The notes under the pieces are model-generated. The model saw only the letters and a list, made by a program, of their open reading frames with translations. It was not told the DNA's origin and did no database searches. Below, one piece after another: positions 12,204-13,419 of a stretch of 13,419 bases of DNA. The DNA is from Ferrovibrio terrae_B (lineage in GTDB: Bacteria; Pseudomonadota; Alphaproteobacteria; Ferrovibrionales; Ferrovibrionaceae). The translations under genes were made by a program, and so were the position numbers. How positions within the stretch are numbered: the stretch's first letter is position 1; every line of letters begins with the position of its first letter. The stretch covers positions 1-13,419 of the forward strand of contig NZ_CALRUC010000119.1 of assembly GCF_943371255.1 (NCBI RefSeq). The letters are read 5' to 3'.

Positions 12204-13014
12204 GCCCTTCGGCTAGCATCCCCTGCCCCGGCGCGGCCAGGAAAAAATCGCGCAGGCGATCCGCCAGCGCGGCCCCGGCCTGCACCGGCATCAGATGGCC
12301 GCTGTCGATGGTATCGAACACCGCGCCCGGAATCCGTGCCGCCAGCGCACGCCCTGCCGCCGGCGGCCGCAGGCCGTCATGGCAGCCGGACAGCACCAGA
12401 CAGGGCATGCCGAGCCGCGGCACATCCTGTTCCAGGTCGATCTCGGCCAGCGCGCGATTGGCATTGCCGTAGCAGAGCGGATCGTTGGCGAGGAAGCGGT
12501 CGCGATAGCGCGCATAGGCCTGCGCATCGCGCCGCATCACCGGCGGATAGGAATTCGCCAACGAGGCCTCGGCAATCGCCTGCATGCCGGCGCGGCTGGC
12601 CAGATCGGCGCGCTCGGTCAGATACTGCCGGCGCGACGGATCGACCGTGAGCGCCGGCGCACAGAGCGCCAGTGCGGCCACCTGTTGCGGCTGCCGCAGG
12701 GCAAAGGCCACCGCCAGCGCGGCACCGGCAGCGACACCGGCGAGACGATACGGCGGCGGCAGGCGCAGATGCGCCAGCAGCCGGACGAGGTCGGCGCTAT
12801 GGTCGTCCGGGGTCAGGATGGTGCGCGGCTTGTCCGAGCCGCCGGCACCGCGCTGGTCATGGCGCAGGATGGTGAAATCGTCCTGCAGCAGTGCCGCCGT
12901 CTCATCCCAGCTGTCCAGGCTGCCACCCAGTTCATGCAGCAGCACCAGCAGCGGGCCGCGCCCCTGCAGCCGGTAGCGCAGGGTGATGCCATCCAGCGTG
13001 ACGCAGTCAGACAT
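12178..13014 (-). CDS. Alpha/beta-hydrolase-fold protein lacking the nucleophile serine
   Basis: A 278-residue cytoplasmic protein related to the 3-oxoadipate enol-lactonase/RutD-like group. The fold is clear: LVLLHELGG at 23-31, LRHDQRGAGGSDKP at 50-63, a strand-5 elbow at 91-99, SGCHDGLRPP at 209-218 and DSGHLMPVQ at 238-246. The elbow reads GVAAG (93-97) instead of GxSxG: residue 95 is alanine (GCT, 12732-12730). Asp213 and His240 of the triad remain. RutD also has alanine there, so a serine-independent reaction or a non-catalytic role is possible. The start at 13014 was chosen because it follows the upstream stop by 7 bases; a longer start at 13071 would overlap that gene and add unrelated residues. 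It overlaps the downstream GNAT gene by 26 bases. Confidence 0.8.
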   Translation of the reverse strand: MSDCVTLDGITLRYRLQGRGPLLVLLHELGGSLDSWDETAALLQDDFTILRHDQRGAGGSDKPRTILTPDDHSADLVRLLAHLRLPPPYRLAGVAAGAALAVAFALRQPQQVAALALCAPALTVDPSRRQYLTERADLASRAGMQAIAEASLANSYPPVMRRDAQAYARYRDRFLANDPLCYGNANRALAEIDLEQDVPRLGMPCLVLSGCHDGLRPPAAGRALAARIPGAVFDTIDSGHLMPVQAGAALADRLRDFFLAAPGQGMLAEGHERRLHHP

Positions 13015-13021
13015 CTTCGTC

Positions 13022-13419
13022 TCAGCGCCGGTAGGGCATGTAAAGATTGACCAGATCAGCCGGACGCACATTCACCTGCGGCGCCAGCGCGGCCAGCGTC
13101 ACATGCGCGGCAAAGCCGGCGAGCAGCCACAGGCCGGCGGCATCGCGGAACACCCGCGCAGACACCACGCCGGGCCGCGCGCTCCAGTCTTTCTGTAACG
13201 CCTCAGCATCCGCGGCCGGATAGCGCACCAGCAGCAGCCGCGCGATGCCCGTGGCATCGGCCAGCACGGCATCGCCCGGCGCGACCTGTTCGGCGGTGAT
13301 GCGCTGGCGCCCGATGGTGCGCGGCAGGATGCGCTTGCTCCAGGGCGTGCTGTGCGGCCCCGACACCGCGCGATAGGCATCGGTTTCCAGCGCCGCGAGG
13401 CTGTCGAGATCATACAGCG
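13022..13419 (-). CDS. Unrecognised protein, C-terminal part (start beyond the window)
   Basis: The open frame enters from the right edge, with at least 132 residues ending at TGA 13024-13022. Visible sequence runs from YDLDSLAALETDAYRAV through HSTPWSKRILPRTIGRQ to a C-terminal LVNLYMPYRR. It is soluble in composition, with alternating hydrophobic and charged residues and an Ala-rich helix-like middle (LLLVRYPAADAEALQKDW). A GTG at 13366 could serve as a start, but the frame stays open upstream in the same style, so the gene is most likely truncated by the window edge. It precedes the hydrolase-like gene by 7 bases and is presumably co-transcribed. I do not recognise the family. Confidence 0.65.
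   Translation of the reverse strand, partial: LYDLDSLAALETDAYRAVSGPHSTPWSKRILPRTIGRQRITAEQVAPGDAVLADATGIARLLLVRYPAADAEALQKDWSARPGVVSARVFRDAAGLWLLAGFAAHVTLAALAPQVNVRPADLVNLYMPYRR

Noticed and set aside
12295..13050. Plus-strand open frame of 251 codons opposite the serine-less hydrolase
   Set aside because: I considered that the hydrolase might be the shadow because its nucleophile is missing, but its oxyanion, Asp and His motifs and operon overlaps are real features, and the plus frame has none.

Overview
The window is about 13.4 kb of GC-rich DNA with tightly packed genes. It looks like the chromosome of an alphaproteobacterium, possibly Rhodospirillales-like. That placement is an inference from GC content, gene families and the CCCGGGCTTG(T/A)CCCGGG palindromic repeats; no rRNA or other phylogenetic marker is present. 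I see no tRNA, rRNA, CRISPR array or classical IS transposase. No stretch over 300 bases lacks a gene; the longest gaps are 2571-2835 (divergent promoter region) and 5097-5327 (convergent region with repeats).

Region 1 (1-6215) is a catabolic block. On the minus strand, an AGE-family sugar epimerase/isomerase overlaps a glycerate 2-kinase by 4 bases (ATGA), followed after a short gap by the first codons of a gene leaving the window. Divergently, an allantoate amidohydrolase/N-carbamoylase-type M20 enzyme (allC-like) and a PuuE-type allantoinase form a plus-strand pair. A GntR/FCD regulator converges on them. GTATAC-centred palindromes lie just upstream of both the hydrolase and the regulator, which suggests one ureide regulon. 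Allantoin degradation yields glyoxylate, which can be turned into glycerate, so the glycerate 2-kinase may complete the route into glycolysis. The intermediate enzymes are not in the window.

Region 2 (6394-9491) has an NAD-dependent sugar epimerase/dehydratase and then a compact ~400-bp element: a GIY-YIG mini-nuclease gene bounded by a perfect 33-bp inverted repeat whose units are themselves hairpins. Next come a BenE-type transporter and a small proline-rich, probably disordered protein. The Shine-Dalgarno sequence of the latter lies inside a 14-bp hairpin, a candidate translational switch.

Region 3 (9501-11696) has a LysE/RhtB exporter and an exported alpha/beta hydrolase with a strong intrinsic terminator. 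Divergent from the hydrolase is an OhrR-like MarR regulator with two cysteines. The shared promoter region holds a perfect 26-bp palindrome plus further TCGCGA cores.

Region 4 (11730-13419) is a minus-strand operon: an unrecognised protein entering from the right edge, an alpha/beta-hydrolase-fold protein whose nucleophile serine is replaced by alanine, and a GNAT acetyltransferase. The most interesting items are the GIY-YIG/inverted-repeat unit, the SD-sequestering hairpin, the OhrR-type palindrome with an unexpected target gene, and the serine-less hydrolase.
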